NCBI GenBank assembly: GCA_002308815.1
Contig: DBVX01000088.1
Span: forward strand, 44,383-53,755
Origin: Bacteroidales bacterium UBA1253
Lineage (GTDB): Bacteria; Bacteroidota; Bacteroidia; Bacteroidales; Paludibacteraceae
DNA: 9,373 nucleotides
Reading direction: 5' to 3'
Shown: positions 1 through 7,260 of the stretch, in pieces
How positions within the stretch are numbered: position 1 is the first letter of the stretch
Layout of the letters: every line of letters starts with the position of its first letter
Notes under the pieces: model-generated
Database searches by the model: none
Seen by the model: only the letters and a program-made list of their open reading frames with translations
Told to the model about the DNA's origin: nothing
Program-made: the position numbers and the translations under genes

Positions 1-252
1 TTTGGCGAAGGCTGGATGCTGCCCGGCGAGATCTGCCATCTGGCGGAAACAGGCGTAAGGAATGTGGTGTCGCTACAGCCGTTCGGATGTATCGCCAACC
101 ACGTGATAAGCAAAGGAATAGAGAAGAAACTGCGCAGTATCTACCCGGATGTGAACATGCTCTTTCTGGACTTCGACAGTTCGACAAGCGAAGCGAACGT
201 GTATAACCGTCTGCATTTTCTGGTGGACAACGCACGGAAAGAAATCAGGTAA
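1..252 (+). CDS. 2-hydroxyacyl-CoA dehydratase activase-type protein, C-terminal end (partial)
   Basis: The reading frame is open from the first base of the window and ends at TAA 250-252, giving 83 residues; the true start lies to the left. The visible sequence carries the motif GEGWMLPGE at residues 2-10, then QPFGCIANH at 26-34 and FDSSTSEANVYNRL further on. This is the pattern I recall for the extreme C-terminus of the very long (about 1400-residue) acyl-CoA dehydratase activase / DUF2229 proteins found in Bacteroidales and Clostridia. Activases of the HgdC/BadF/BcrA group use ATP hydrolysis to push an electron from a [4Fe-4S] cluster into a 2-hydroxyacyl-CoA dehydratase; the long proteins join activase-like and dehydratase-like parts, and their physiological substrate is generally unknown. 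Cys30 in QPFGC is a plausible metal ligand, which is inference. The ATG at 16 is internal and not a real start. Family call from recall of conserved motifs only. Confidence 0.8.
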   Translation, partial: FGEGWMLPGEICHLAETGVRNVVSLQPFGCIANHVISKGIEKKLRSIYPDVNMLFLDFDSSTSEANVYNRLHFLVDNARKEIR

Positions 253-253
253 T

Positions 254-292
254 GCAGCGGATTCGCAGAGCCGGATGTCCGCATTTTTTTTT
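254..292 (+). terminator. Probable intrinsic terminator of the activase gene
   Basis: Starting 1 nt after the stop codon, GCGGA (257-261) can pair with TCCGC (278-282), leaving a 16-nt loop. Nine T residues follow (284-292). An alternative pairing uses ATGC 252-255 with GCAT 281-284. The stem is short and the loop is large, so this is a weak candidate, but its place directly after the stop codon and the T-run fit. The T-run overlaps the -33 element of the next promoter. Confidence 0.45.
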
Positions 293-321
293 GCACTTTT
301 CCCGGGATTGCCGTACATTTG
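290..321 (+). promoter_or_regulatory. Bacteroidetes-type sigma-70 promoter for the LRR protein gene
   Basis: TTTG at 290-293 and TACATTTG at 314-321 are separated by 20 nt. This matches the Bacteroides -33/-7 consensus TTTG-N19-21-TAnnTTTG exactly. Transcription would begin around position 328, giving a leader of about 50 nt before the ATG at 381. The leader is A-rich near the start codon (AAATACAAACAGCTT) with no obvious Shine-Dalgarno sequence, which is normal for this phylum. Confidence 0.75.
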
Positions 322-380
322 CGGCGTTTTTTCCGAAAAAATCGAACAAAATCATATACTAACCTAAATACAAACAGCTT

Positions 381-3300
381 ATGAGAAAAAGACTTTTTTC
401 ATTGCTTCTGACTGTTCTGGCTGTACTGGGAGTACAGAACGTCAGAGCCGATGAGCCGGACGTGAAGCGAGGTGCCACAGACGAATCCGGACTGTTTTAC
501 GTGGAGTGCGACTACTATGCCGCCACCGACCAATACGTCATCACCCTGACGGGTATCGCGGTAGACGCTTATCAGATTTGGGATGATACGGAAGAAAAGT
601 ACGTGGACAATCCCAAGTTGAAAGACCTTGTCTTCCCTTCGGAGATTCACGCCAAGTTCCTGAGTTACAACAAAGCTTCCGGCGGCGATGACCTTGAGGA
701 TGATTTCGCCTACGAACTGGCGGGGAACTTCTTCAGCAGTCTGGACTACCGCGTGGTGGAGACCATCACCTTCGAGGAGGGTGTGACCGGGATTCCCGAT
801 TATTTCTATGCTATGAGCACGGAGGAGGTTATGGCGGACATGTGGGAGAGTTACGAGGAGAATGATGCCTCCGTACTGCGCGAGATAAAGTTCCCCACAT
901 CGGTCACGAAGATAGGCGACAAAGCTTTCGCCTGTCACCTCAATCTGGAGAAAATCACCTTCGGTTCGGGTCTGACCACCATCGGCGAAGGCGCGTTCAA
1001 AGCCGTCCACGAGTACTCTATGGGCGGCGGCGGTATGGGAGGCATGGAGCCGGAAGAGGTGGATGTGTGGCATTCTGCCATTACAAAACTCCAGTTGCCG
1101 CAATCGGTCGAGAAAATCGGTGCATCCGCGTTTCAGGGGCTGTCGCAACTCAAGACCCTCACTCTGATGGGGGTTCTCACGGATATCGGCGCATACGCGT
1201 TTGACAACACGGGCATCGAGACGCTGAACATCGGTTGCCCGATGCTGTCCCTCAAAGGCACATCGCCTTTCACCTCATGCCCGGTCAGTAAGCTGAATGT
1301 TCTGTGCAACGGCTCTGCGGAAGCTTTCGTCGCCGCCGTTCCCGAACACCTGATGCACGGCGTGACCTCGCAGTTTGACGTGGAGTTCATTCCCATGCCC
1401 GGAGTAGGAGAGAAATGCGAAGGCTATCTCTTCCGCGAGAGTTGCTTCGAGGGGTCGGGCGTGAAATCAATCAGCTTCCTGAGCGAGGTGGAGGAGAGTC
1501 CGATGTATCCTTCCTTTGATTTCCAGAAGAACTCGTTCAAGAACACCTACTGGTTCAAGACTCTTGATCTGGCTCCGGTTGTCTGCGGAGGCAATGTGTT
1601 CTTCTCTGAAGGGGCGTTCCAGTATTCGTCTCTCGAAACGCTGACGCTCAACAACCGTGTCAATTGGATTATGGCGAACGCGTTCGAGAACACCCGCATC
1701 AAGAGTCTTGAGATACCGCAGTTCCTCAATCCGATGAAAGATAACACAGCCGAGCCGATGCTCATTGACGAGTACGCTTTCTACAACGCCCAGCAGTTGG
1801 AGTCGGTTCGCATCCTTGGCACAATCAAAAGTGCAAGCACGGACAACACCCTCTCCGTATCGGTCTTTGAGCGTTGCTACAAACTGAAGACAGTCGAGCT
1901 GCCCGCTTCATTGGAGGTTATCTGTTCCAGGGCTTTCTGCGAGAGTGGTCTGACCTCCTTCACAGGCGGAAAGGATCTGAAAGCGATGGAGTCGTATGTG
2001 TTCGCCGGGTGCAAGGACCTTGAGAAAGCCGACCTGTCGGCTACCAAGGTGACGAAAATAAGTGACTACCTGTTCCAGGGCTGCAAGCAACTGGCGGAGA
2101 TCAAGTTCCCCGAAGGGCTGGAGACCGTCAACGGCTATGCCTTCCAGAACACGGGGCTTACGGAGGTTTCCGTACCCGCAAACGAAATCAAGGCGTTCGC
2201 TTTCTGCGATATGGACAATCTGGAGAAAATCAGTTTCACCGGCAAGGATTTCGACAAGGCGGTAACCAACCTGCTGTCCGGCTGCAAGAACCTGAAGGTC
2301 ATTGATTTCGGCAATGTGACGGAGTTCAAGGAGAACTGCATCAACGGCTGCCCCATGGTTGAAAACCTCGTCATACCCGCCAAAACGGAGAAGATGCACA
2401 TGGAGGCGTTTACGGACATCGCTGGTCAGATAAAGACTCTGACGTTCAACAGCAACGTCTTGAAGGACATGGAGGATGTCACATCGACCCCGTTCAGGTA
2501 TATGATTGCCGAACTGTACTTCGGGGAGGGTGTCAAGAATATCCCCGCCTTCGCATTCTCGGGAATGGGTATCACCAATTCGCCGGAGTTGCGTGCGGAT
2601 ATGAAATTCGCCGTTTCCGCATTCGACGGCTGCACGCTCGACTCCCTCAACTGGCACTACAACGACATTGAGACCTACCCCTTCCCGGGAGCGACCGTCA
2701 TCAGACTGGCGTTCAAGGACGTGAAGGAAATAAAGAAAGGCTTGTTCTCCAAATCCACAATCGGCAACCTCTATCTGCAAGGCGTGGAAACAGTCGGCGA
2801 GAGCGCGTTCGAGAATGCCGGCATCAACAACTACTACCTCAACTATACGCTGACCATCCCCGCCTCCGTGAAGGAGATCAAGGCGAACGCGTTCAAGGGT
2901 GTGGTGTGCGGCAATCTGGTGTTCGAGAAAGGTGAGGGACTGACCATCGGCAAGGACGCTTTCCATAAGGAGAAAGACGCAGGCGCGTTCGAGACCATAC
3001 GCTCCTTCTACGACAAGGACCATATCCCCGCTGCCGAAGGCGGATTCAACATCGCGGACGAGGTCAAGACCTTCTATGCGGGCAACTGCGATGATGTGTC
3101 GGCCTACGCCGCCGCACCGGGATGGAAAGACCTGAATGTGAAGGAATGGAACGGCGTAAGCCAGTACAAGTACTCGTTTGAGATTGTGGGCGCGAAGAAA
3201 GAGCGTCCGATAGAATACTACCAGTATTCCATCTATGTGAACGACAAGCCGCTGAAGACGGCCGAACCCATTGACTGCAGCAACAAGGCGGTTATCAAGT

Positions 3301-4784
3301 TCGACTCGCCCTGCTCCGGCGATATGAAACTTGAGAAGTGGGCGGACGGAACCACCGACCCCAACAAGTACGAGATTACTCTGGCCTCCGACACCGTTAT
3401 CCGTATCTACGTGGAGGAGAAGGAGAACGATGTGAAAATCGCGCTCAGAAAAGCCATGGAAGGCGATGCTGTCCGGCTGTTCATTCAGGAAGAAGGCGGC
3501 GACTGGGAGGAGAAGACTACGGGCAAGACCAACTCCTGCTCTCCCACCACCGTCAAGGTCGAACTGAAAGACAACGAGCACTACACGTTCAACGGCTGGT
3601 ACAACGGCACGGACGACAAGGCGGACAAGATTTCGGACTACGAGGAGTACAAGGTTTACGACGGTATGACCCTGTATGCAGACGTGACGGTCAACAAGTA
3701 CGACCTGACCGTGGAGAAGGACATAATGTTCTGCCCCGACTGCGACTGGCAGCTTGACGAGATGATTGTGAACGAGGAGACAAGCAGTTATTCCATCTAC
3801 CAGTCTGTTGCCTACAGCGCGGTTGTTTCCGTCACCGCCAAAGGTGTGGAGGGTGCAGGCTACCGCTATGTGCTCGACTACTGGGCCGATGATGCGGGCA
3901 ACATGGTAAGCCGCGAGAATCCTTACGTCTTCAATATGCCCGGCAATGAAGTGCGGCTGCATCCCGTCATGAAATCCGCCGGCAAATACGCCGTAACGGT
4001 GAAATCCTCCGACGACGCGCTCGGCACCGTCACCATGACCCCGGAAACAGGTGCCGAAACTGAATCCGGCAGCGGTCTGTTCTGGGAAGGCTCGAAGATT
4101 GTCCTGAATGCGACCAACAAAGGTGTGCACACCAACTTCAAGAAATGGAATGACGGCTCGGAAGAGAACCCGCATACCATTACGGTAAGAAATGCGTTTG
4201 ACTATGTGGCTGAATTCCGGAAAGACTCGTTCGACATTACCGTCAAGGTGGAAGGTATTGATGCCGCTTTGGTGGAAGTGAAGGGCGAAGGACGCTACGG
4301 CTATGAAGATGAGGTGAAATTGTCCTATACACTCAAGGATGACCACTACACCTTTGACCGCTGGCTTGGCGACACCTACTCCGAGGATGCCGAATACAAG
4401 TTCAACGCGGAGAAGACCATCGAAGTCCGCATTGTGTTCGTCCCGAAGGTCTATAACATCACGCTTGTTGCCAGTCCGGCGGAAGGCGGTACGGTATCGG
4501 GTGATGCCACCGCTCCTTACAAGGCGAACCTGATTCTGAAGGCTGTCGCCAACGAGGGTTATGTGTTCGATGGCTGGGAGGATGACAAGGAGGCTGTTGC
4601 CGAGCGCACGGTTGAGGTTCTCGGTGATGCCACCTATACCGCGCTGTTTGTCAAGAAAACGGAAACCGGCATTGAAGACCTGCAGGCTGATGACGCACGC
4701 ACCGTCAAGGTTCTCCGCGATGGTATGATGTACATCATCCGTGGCGACAAGGTTTACGATGCCCTCGGCACTGAAATTCGCTGA
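381..4784 (+). CDS. Giant secreted BspA-type leucine-rich-repeat protein with InlB-B-like repeat modules
   Basis: The 1467-residue product begins with a clear signal peptide (MRKRLFSLLLTVLAVLGVQNVRA, residues 1-23) with a likely signal peptidase I site before Asp24, so it should be exported. Residues about 130-925 hold roughly two dozen LRR_5 / BspA-type repeats, recognisable by the recurring pattern of SV.KIG..AF.....LEKI (for example from residue 174). A Gly/Met-rich insert (MGGGGMGGMEPEEVD, residues 214-228) interrupts an early repeat. From residue 930 to 1426 there are about six beta modules, each with a W-x-D/N-G-like core (KWADG, GWYNG, YWADD, KWNDG, RWLGD, GWEDD), resembling the InlB B-repeat / Listeria-Bacteroides repeat superfamily. 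The last 41 residues (from TETGIEDLQ) form a short tail resembling the end of a type IX secretion sorting domain, shorter than a full one. BspA-family proteins are surface adhesins binding host matrix proteins or other bacteria; that role here is inference. It is monocistronic, between its own promoter and a strong terminator. No cysteine lipobox is seen. Confidence 0.9.
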   Translation: MRKRLFSLLLTVLAVLGVQNVRADEPDVKRGATDESGLFYVECDYYAATDQYVITLTGIAVDAYQIWDDTEEKYVDNPKLKDLVFPSEIHAKFLSYNKASGGDDLEDDFAYELAGNFFSSLDYRVVETITFEEGVTGIPDYFYAMSTEEVMADMWESYEENDASVLREIKFPTSVTKIGDKAFACHLNLEKITFGSGLTTIGEGAFKAVHEYSMGGGGMGGMEPEEVDVWHSAITKLQLPQSVEKIGASAFQGLSQLKTLTLMGVLTDIGAYAFDNTGIETLNIGCPMLSLKGTSPFTSCPVSKLNVLCNGSAEAFVAAVPEHLMHGVTSQFDVEFIPMPGVGEKCEGYLFRESCFEGSGVKSISFLSEVEESPMYPSFDFQKNSFKNTYWFKTLDLAPVVCGGNVFFSEGAFQYSSLETLTLNNRVNWIMANAFENTRIKSLEIPQFLNPMKDNTAEPMLIDEYAFYNAQQLESVRILGTIKSASTDNTLSVSVFERCYKLKTVELPASLEVICSRAFCESGLTSFTGGKDLKAMESYVFAGCKDLEKADLSATKVTKISDYLFQGCKQLAEIKFPEGLETVNGYAFQNTGLTEVSVPANEIKAFAFCDMDNLEKISFTGKDFDKAVTNLLSGCKNLKVIDFGNVTEFKENCINGCPMVENLVIPAKTEKMHMEAFTDIAGQIKTLTFNSNVLKDMEDVTSTPFRYMIAELYFGEGVKNIPAFAFSGMGITNSPELRADMKFAVSAFDGCTLDSLNWHYNDIETYPFPGATVIRLAFKDVKEIKKGLFSKSTIGNLYLQGVETVGESAFENAGINNYYLNYTLTIPASVKEIKANAFKGVVCGNLVFEKGEGLTIGKDAFHKEKDAGAFETIRSFYDKDHIPAAEGGFNIADEVKTFYAGNCDDVSAYAAAPGWKDLNVKEWNGVSQYKYSFEIVGAKKERPIEYYQYSIYVNDKPLKTAEPIDCSNKAVIKFDSPCSGDMKLEKWADGTTDPNKYEITLASDTVIRIYVEEKENDVKIALRKAMEGDAVRLFIQEEGGDWEEKTTGKTNSCSPTTVKVELKDNEHYTFNGWYNGTDDKADKISDYEEYKVYDGMTLYADVTVNKYDLTVEKDIMFCPDCDWQLDEMIVNEETSSYSIYQSVAYSAVVSVTAKGVEGAGYRYVLDYWADDAGNMVSRENPYVFNMPGNEVRLHPVMKSAGKYAVTVKSSDDALGTVTMTPETGAETESGSGLFWEGSKIVLNATNKGVHTNFKKWNDGSEENPHTITVRNAFDYVAEFRKDSFDITVKVEGIDAALVEVKGEGRYGYEDEVKLSYTLKDDHYTFDRWLGDTYSEDAEYKFNAEKTIEVRIVFVPKVYNITLVASPAEGGTVSGDATAPYKANLILKAVANEGYVFDGWEDDKEAVAERTVEVLGDATYTALFVKKTETGIEDLQADDARTVKVLRDGMMYIIRGDKVYDALGTEIR

Positions 4785-4810
4785 CAAGAACAGTTTATTG
4801 AGTACCCGTC

Positions 4811-4840
4811 CGAATGAAAGCAATCTTTTGCAGTCATTCG
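4811..4840 (+). other. Hairpin in the 3' untranslated region of the LRR gene
   Basis: CGAATGA (4811-4817) pairs with TCATTCG (4834-4840). Inside, GCAA (4820-4823) pairs with TTGC (4828-4831) around a TCTT loop. The two helices are separated by a 2x2 internal loop (AA/AG). No T-run follows, so it is not a terminator alone. It lies 26 nt after the stop codon and 8 nt before the terminator stem, and could protect the mRNA 3' end; that role is inference. Confidence 0.5.
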
Positions 4841-4848
4841 GAAGAGCC

Positions 4849-4884
4849 GGAAAGAGTGAGGTTCTCCTCACTCTTTCCTTTTTT
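4849..4884 (+). terminator. Strong intrinsic terminator of the LRR protein gene
   Basis: GGAAAGAGTGAGG (4849-4861) and CCTCACTCTTTCC (4866-4878) form a perfect 13-bp stem with a TTCT tetraloop (4862-4865). Six T residues follow directly (4879-4884). It ends the transcript of the 4.4-kb gene and isolates it from the glycosyltransferase gene downstream. Confidence 0.92.
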
Positions 4885-4904
4885 GTACGACTTTTGCCAT
4901 CTTC

Positions 4905-5095
4905 TTAAACCCTTAAAAAAATATCGAACAGTGCTGAAAGAATTTCGCTATATTGATAGCCGATGAGGGGTGATCTTATATAAAATTCTTTATCAATAAG
5001 TTGCGTAAAGCCGTTTCGTTGAGGAAAACGATGCCGAAGAAAATTCCACCAAAAGATGTGATGATTTCGGATTTGATGTGTAATTTTGCGCACAT
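4905..5095 (-). pseudogene. Decayed N-terminal remnant of an IS1380/IS4-like transposase
   Basis: Read on the minus strand from the ATG at 5095-5093, one frame gives MCAKLHIKSEIITSFGGIFF. That matches the start I recall for Bacteroidetes IS1380-type transposases (M.K..IKSE..T.FGGIF). The similarity then shifts to another frame, which reads NGFTQLIDKEFYIRSPLIGY followed by QYSEILSALFDIF, matching the next conserved segment (GL..LID..LG.RS...GYQYSEI...LF.VFF). The frame change falls around 5020-5035. The similarity ends near 4915, where the intact protein would continue with a CGG motif; here a stop (TAA, 4905-4907) follows. About 60 codons of a protein normally over 400 residues remain, so this is a non-functional scar with at least one frameshift and a large 3' deletion. 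Assignment rests on remembered family consensus, not a search. Confidence 0.68.
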
Positions 5096-5254
5096 AATTC
5101 GCTTTCGGAAATAGTTATTTGCTTAATGTTTTTTCCCGACCACAAGATTAGGTGAAAAATCTGATATATTCAGGAGTTGAACAAGTGATTATTTATCAAT
5201 TATTTGTAAGTCAGATGTAACTATTCCGCTGCGATTTTTAGGAATTTTTAGAAA
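5096..5254. other. AT-rich leader between the IS remnant and the glycosyltransferase gene
   Basis: No coding sequence is visible here. On the minus strand the sequence ending at 5174 starts CCTGAATATATCAG, and IS1380-family ends typically begin with CC, so an outer end of the IS relic could lie at 5174, 79 nt upstream of the remnant ATG. This is inference, as I could not find a matching opposite repeat. For the plus strand gene, the best promoter-like elements are GTTG (5176-5179) and ATTATTTG (5199-5206), both imperfect, spaced 19 nt. AGGA at 5240-5243 lies 11 nt before the ATG at 5255 and could be a weak ribosome binding site. Confidence 0.35.
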
Positions 5255-6409
5255 ATGGGAATTGTACTGGTTGGATCTTATCCACTTTCGGCAGATTGTA
5301 TTAGAGGTGGTGTTGAGTCTTCTGTATATGGATTAGCTCAAGCACTCGTGGCAAGGAAACATGAAGTAGATGTCTTTGACTACCCGCGACTTGCAGGGCA
5401 AGATGTATGTGAGCGAAATGATTTGCTTACTATCCATCGCTACGCCAATAACGGAAAATATAATCAAGATGCCAAAGAAAGAGCTAAAGAGATGTTCCGC
5501 GCCATTGTGGCACTTCATCCAAATGTAATTCATCTTCACGGCACAGGAGAATTAAGTTTGCTTTTGTATAGAGCCATCAGCAACTATGGTATTCCTGTGA
5601 TTCTAACTGTACATGGTTTATTGCATGAGGAAAAGAAAAATGCCTTGCGCAAACATCCGTCCTTAAAACATTTGTATCAATATATTCATCAATCAAAGAT
5701 TGAGTTCGAGATACTAAGCCTTGTTTCGCGCATAATTGTTGATACCAAATATGTAGCGAATAAAATCAACGAATATTATACCAAAGGAAAGATTTCCCGC
5801 ATACCAACTATAGACATCATTCCGCAAGGAATCAACGAGCATTTCATCACGCTATATGACAAAGACAAGAAACCGACAAAGGACATTCTGTCTGTTGGCT
5901 CTATCTCAAAACGGAAAGGTCATTTGTATTTGGTTGAAGCATTTGAGAAAGTGTGCAAACAAATTCCAGATACCAAATTAGTTATAGCAGGAGTAAAATC
6001 GGAAGCAGCTTATTATGAGCAACTCACAAAGCGGATAGCCGATTCCAAATACAAAGATAGTATCCGTCTTTTGATAGATTTGCCACAAGAGGAATTGTAC
6101 CAATACTATGCTAAAGCATCAATCTATGCGCTACATAGCGAAGAAGAAAGTCAAGGCATAGCGTTAGTGGAAGCCATGGCAGCTGGACTTCCGGTTGTTA
6201 GCACGACTGTAGGTGGTATTCCGGATGTTGTAACGAATGAAATGACAGGATTACTATCAGCCTATGAGGATACTGATACTTTTGCAAGGAATATTATCCG
6301 TCTCATACAAGATTCTAATATGATTGCAGCAATGTCCGTTGCTGCTCATGAACAGGCACAAGAGTATATCTGGGATAATATAGCAGCCAAAATAGAAAAA
6401 GCATATTAG
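5255..6409 (+). CDS. GT-B fold glycosyltransferase, family GT4
   Basis: The 384-residue product has the full length expected for a GT4 retaining glycosyltransferase, which moves a sugar from a nucleotide-sugar (or phospho-sugar) donor to a glycan or lipid acceptor in the cytoplasm or at the inner membrane face. The N-terminal Rossmann domain starts with VLVGSYP and the acceptor-side loop RGGVESSVYGLAQAL (residues 17-31), followed by HLHGTGELS and VILTVHGLLHEE (about 93-126). The C-terminal donor-binding domain opens with ILSVGSISKRKGHLYLVEAF (211-230; Lys221 in the usual basic position) and contains the signature EX7E motif, Glu298 and Glu306 in ESQGIALVEAM, then AAGLPVVSTTVGGIPDVV. The donor and acceptor cannot be told. 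It stands alone with no other polysaccharide genes visible. Its base composition is much more AT-rich than its flanks: sampled 60-base lines give about 33-45% GC against about 58% in the LRR and bat genes. Transfer, possibly linked to the adjacent IS remnant, is inferred. It runs convergent to batE. Confidence 0.9.
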   Translation: MGIVLVGSYPLSADCIRGGVESSVYGLAQALVARKHEVDVFDYPRLAGQDVCERNDLLTIHRYANNGKYNQDAKERAKEMFRAIVALHPNVIHLHGTGELSLLLYRAISNYGIPVILTVHGLLHEEKKNALRKHPSLKHLYQYIHQSKIEFEILSLVSRIIVDTKYVANKINEYYTKGKISRIPTIDIIPQGINEHFITLYDKDKKPTKDILSVGSISKRKGHLYLVEAFEKVCKQIPDTKLVIAGVKSEAAYYEQLTKRIADSKYKDSIRLLIDLPQEELYQYYAKASIYALHSEEESQGIALVEAMAAGLPVVSTTVGGIPDVVTNEMTGLLSAYEDTDTFARNIIRLIQDSNMIAAMSVAAHEQAQEYIWDNIAAKIEKAY

Positions 6410-6462
6410 AAATAGTTTCGCTGAACACGTCTTTCACCCTCTTTTTTTTACTCTGGGTTTTG

Positions 6463-7260
6463 TCAGATGCGTTCGAGATGTGCCGCCTCGATCCAACCCT
6501 CGTTGTTGCCCACACGGATATTGCACCACTCACCGAGCGACTCGGTAACGGTCACTTTCGTGCCCTCGTGGAGGGTGAAGAGTTCGGTTCCGCTGCGGTC
6601 GGGCGAGGCTTTGGCGTTGAGTACGCCCTGCGTGATGACCGCCTCGTTGCGATTGGTGTCGCGTCTGTGCAGCGAACCGGCGTTGCAGCAGGCGATGATG
6701 CTTATGAGCAGAGCCACCCATGCGGTATGGAACGCCGTCTTGCGCAAGATGACCTGCCCCGACAAGGCGAAGAGCAGAATACCTGTCAGAAAGAGGATGA
6801 AGAGGATGACGCTCATCCACGTCCAAGTCTGTTCGGTCAGCGTGTCTCGCAACGAACGTCCCCACGCGGCAAAGAAGAACGAGGTGTTGTCGGTGAGATT
6901 GTCGGTTATGCGCGCCTGCGCTATCTCAAGGTTATACCGCGCATCCTTATGACGCGGGGCAAGGCGCAGGCAGCGTTCGTAAGCAAGGATGGACTGCGCG
7001 AGTTCGCCCTGTTTGAAGCGTGCGTTGCCGAGGTTATAGAGGACAGCGGCGCGGCTCCTGCGTGTCAGGGACTTGTCCGCCTCGGTGTCCGTCAGGCATT
7101 GTTCGTAAAACTCTGCCGCTTCGGCGTATTCGCCTTTAGCATAGAGTTGGTTCGCCTGCTCGAAGACGGGTTGGATGGCGGATGAAACGGTTTGTGATGT
7201 AGCCGTCTGGAAGCAGCAGATGGCTGTCAGACAGGCAAGTATGGTGAGTTGGCGTTTCAT
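6463..7260 (-). CDS. batE: BatE, TPR and SH3-like membrane protein of the aerotolerance operon
   Basis: The 265-residue product has an N-terminal signal-like segment (residues 1-23), then TPR-type helices (about 32-57 and 73-116, with AKGEYAEAAEFYEQCL and VLYNLGNARFKQGELAQSILAYERCLRLAP). Two hydrophobic membrane segments follow (about 148-168 and 178-195), and then a C-terminal bacterial SH3-like domain (about 205-265, with LNAKASPDRSGTEL and EWCNIRVGNNEGWIEAAHLERI). This order is that of BatE, the last gene of the Bacteroides aerotolerance operon, which has been linked to growth or survival under oxygen stress; the molecular role remains unclear. Its ATG overlaps the batD stop codon by 4 nt (ATGA, 7260-7257), suggesting translational coupling. 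It is the last gene of the operon, ending 53 nt from the convergent glycosyltransferase gene; no convincing terminator is seen in that gap. Confidence 0.9.
   Translation of the reverse strand: MKRQLTILACLTAICCFQTATSQTVSSAIQPVFEQANQLYAKGEYAEAAEFYEQCLTDTEADKSLTRRSRAAVLYNLGNARFKQGELAQSILAYERCLRLAPRHKDARYNLEIAQARITDNLTDNTSFFFAAWGRSLRDTLTEQTWTWMSVILFILFLTGILLFALSGQVILRKTAFHTAWVALLISIIACCNAGSLHRRDTNRNEAVITQGVLNAKASPDRSGTELFTLHEGTKVTVTESLGEWCNIRVGNNEGWIEAAHLERI

Noticed and set aside
1908..4871. A 987-codon open frame antisense to the LRR protein gene, and a 249-codon one at 399-1148.
   Set aside because: Both are in exact codon register with the sense gene, where an antisense stop needs a sense TTA, CTA or TCA codon. 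These are avoided in this GC-rich coding sequence, so the open frames are a composition by-product. The translations show no recognisable domain, and the first would start inside the terminator.
5057..5088. TAATTTTG at 5081-5088, a perfect -7 element, with TGTG 20 nt upstream, as a promoter for the glycosyltransferase.
   Set aside because: The -33 element is poor, the leader would be about 160 nt, and the match lies within the transposase remnant's coding start on the other strand, so it is probably coincidental.
6409..6462. A T8 run (6442-6449) as a terminator for the glycosyltransferase gene.
   Set aside because: Only very short pairings (GAAA/TTTC at 6409-6419, ACCC/GGGT flanking the T-run) are found; no stable GC-rich stem directly precedes the T-run, and none serves batE on the other strand.
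6460..7185. A 241-codon plus-strand open frame over batE.
   Set aside because: It is a shadow of batE: the minus frame has clear TPR, membrane and SH3-like segments and couples to batD, whereas the plus frame has no recognisable domain.
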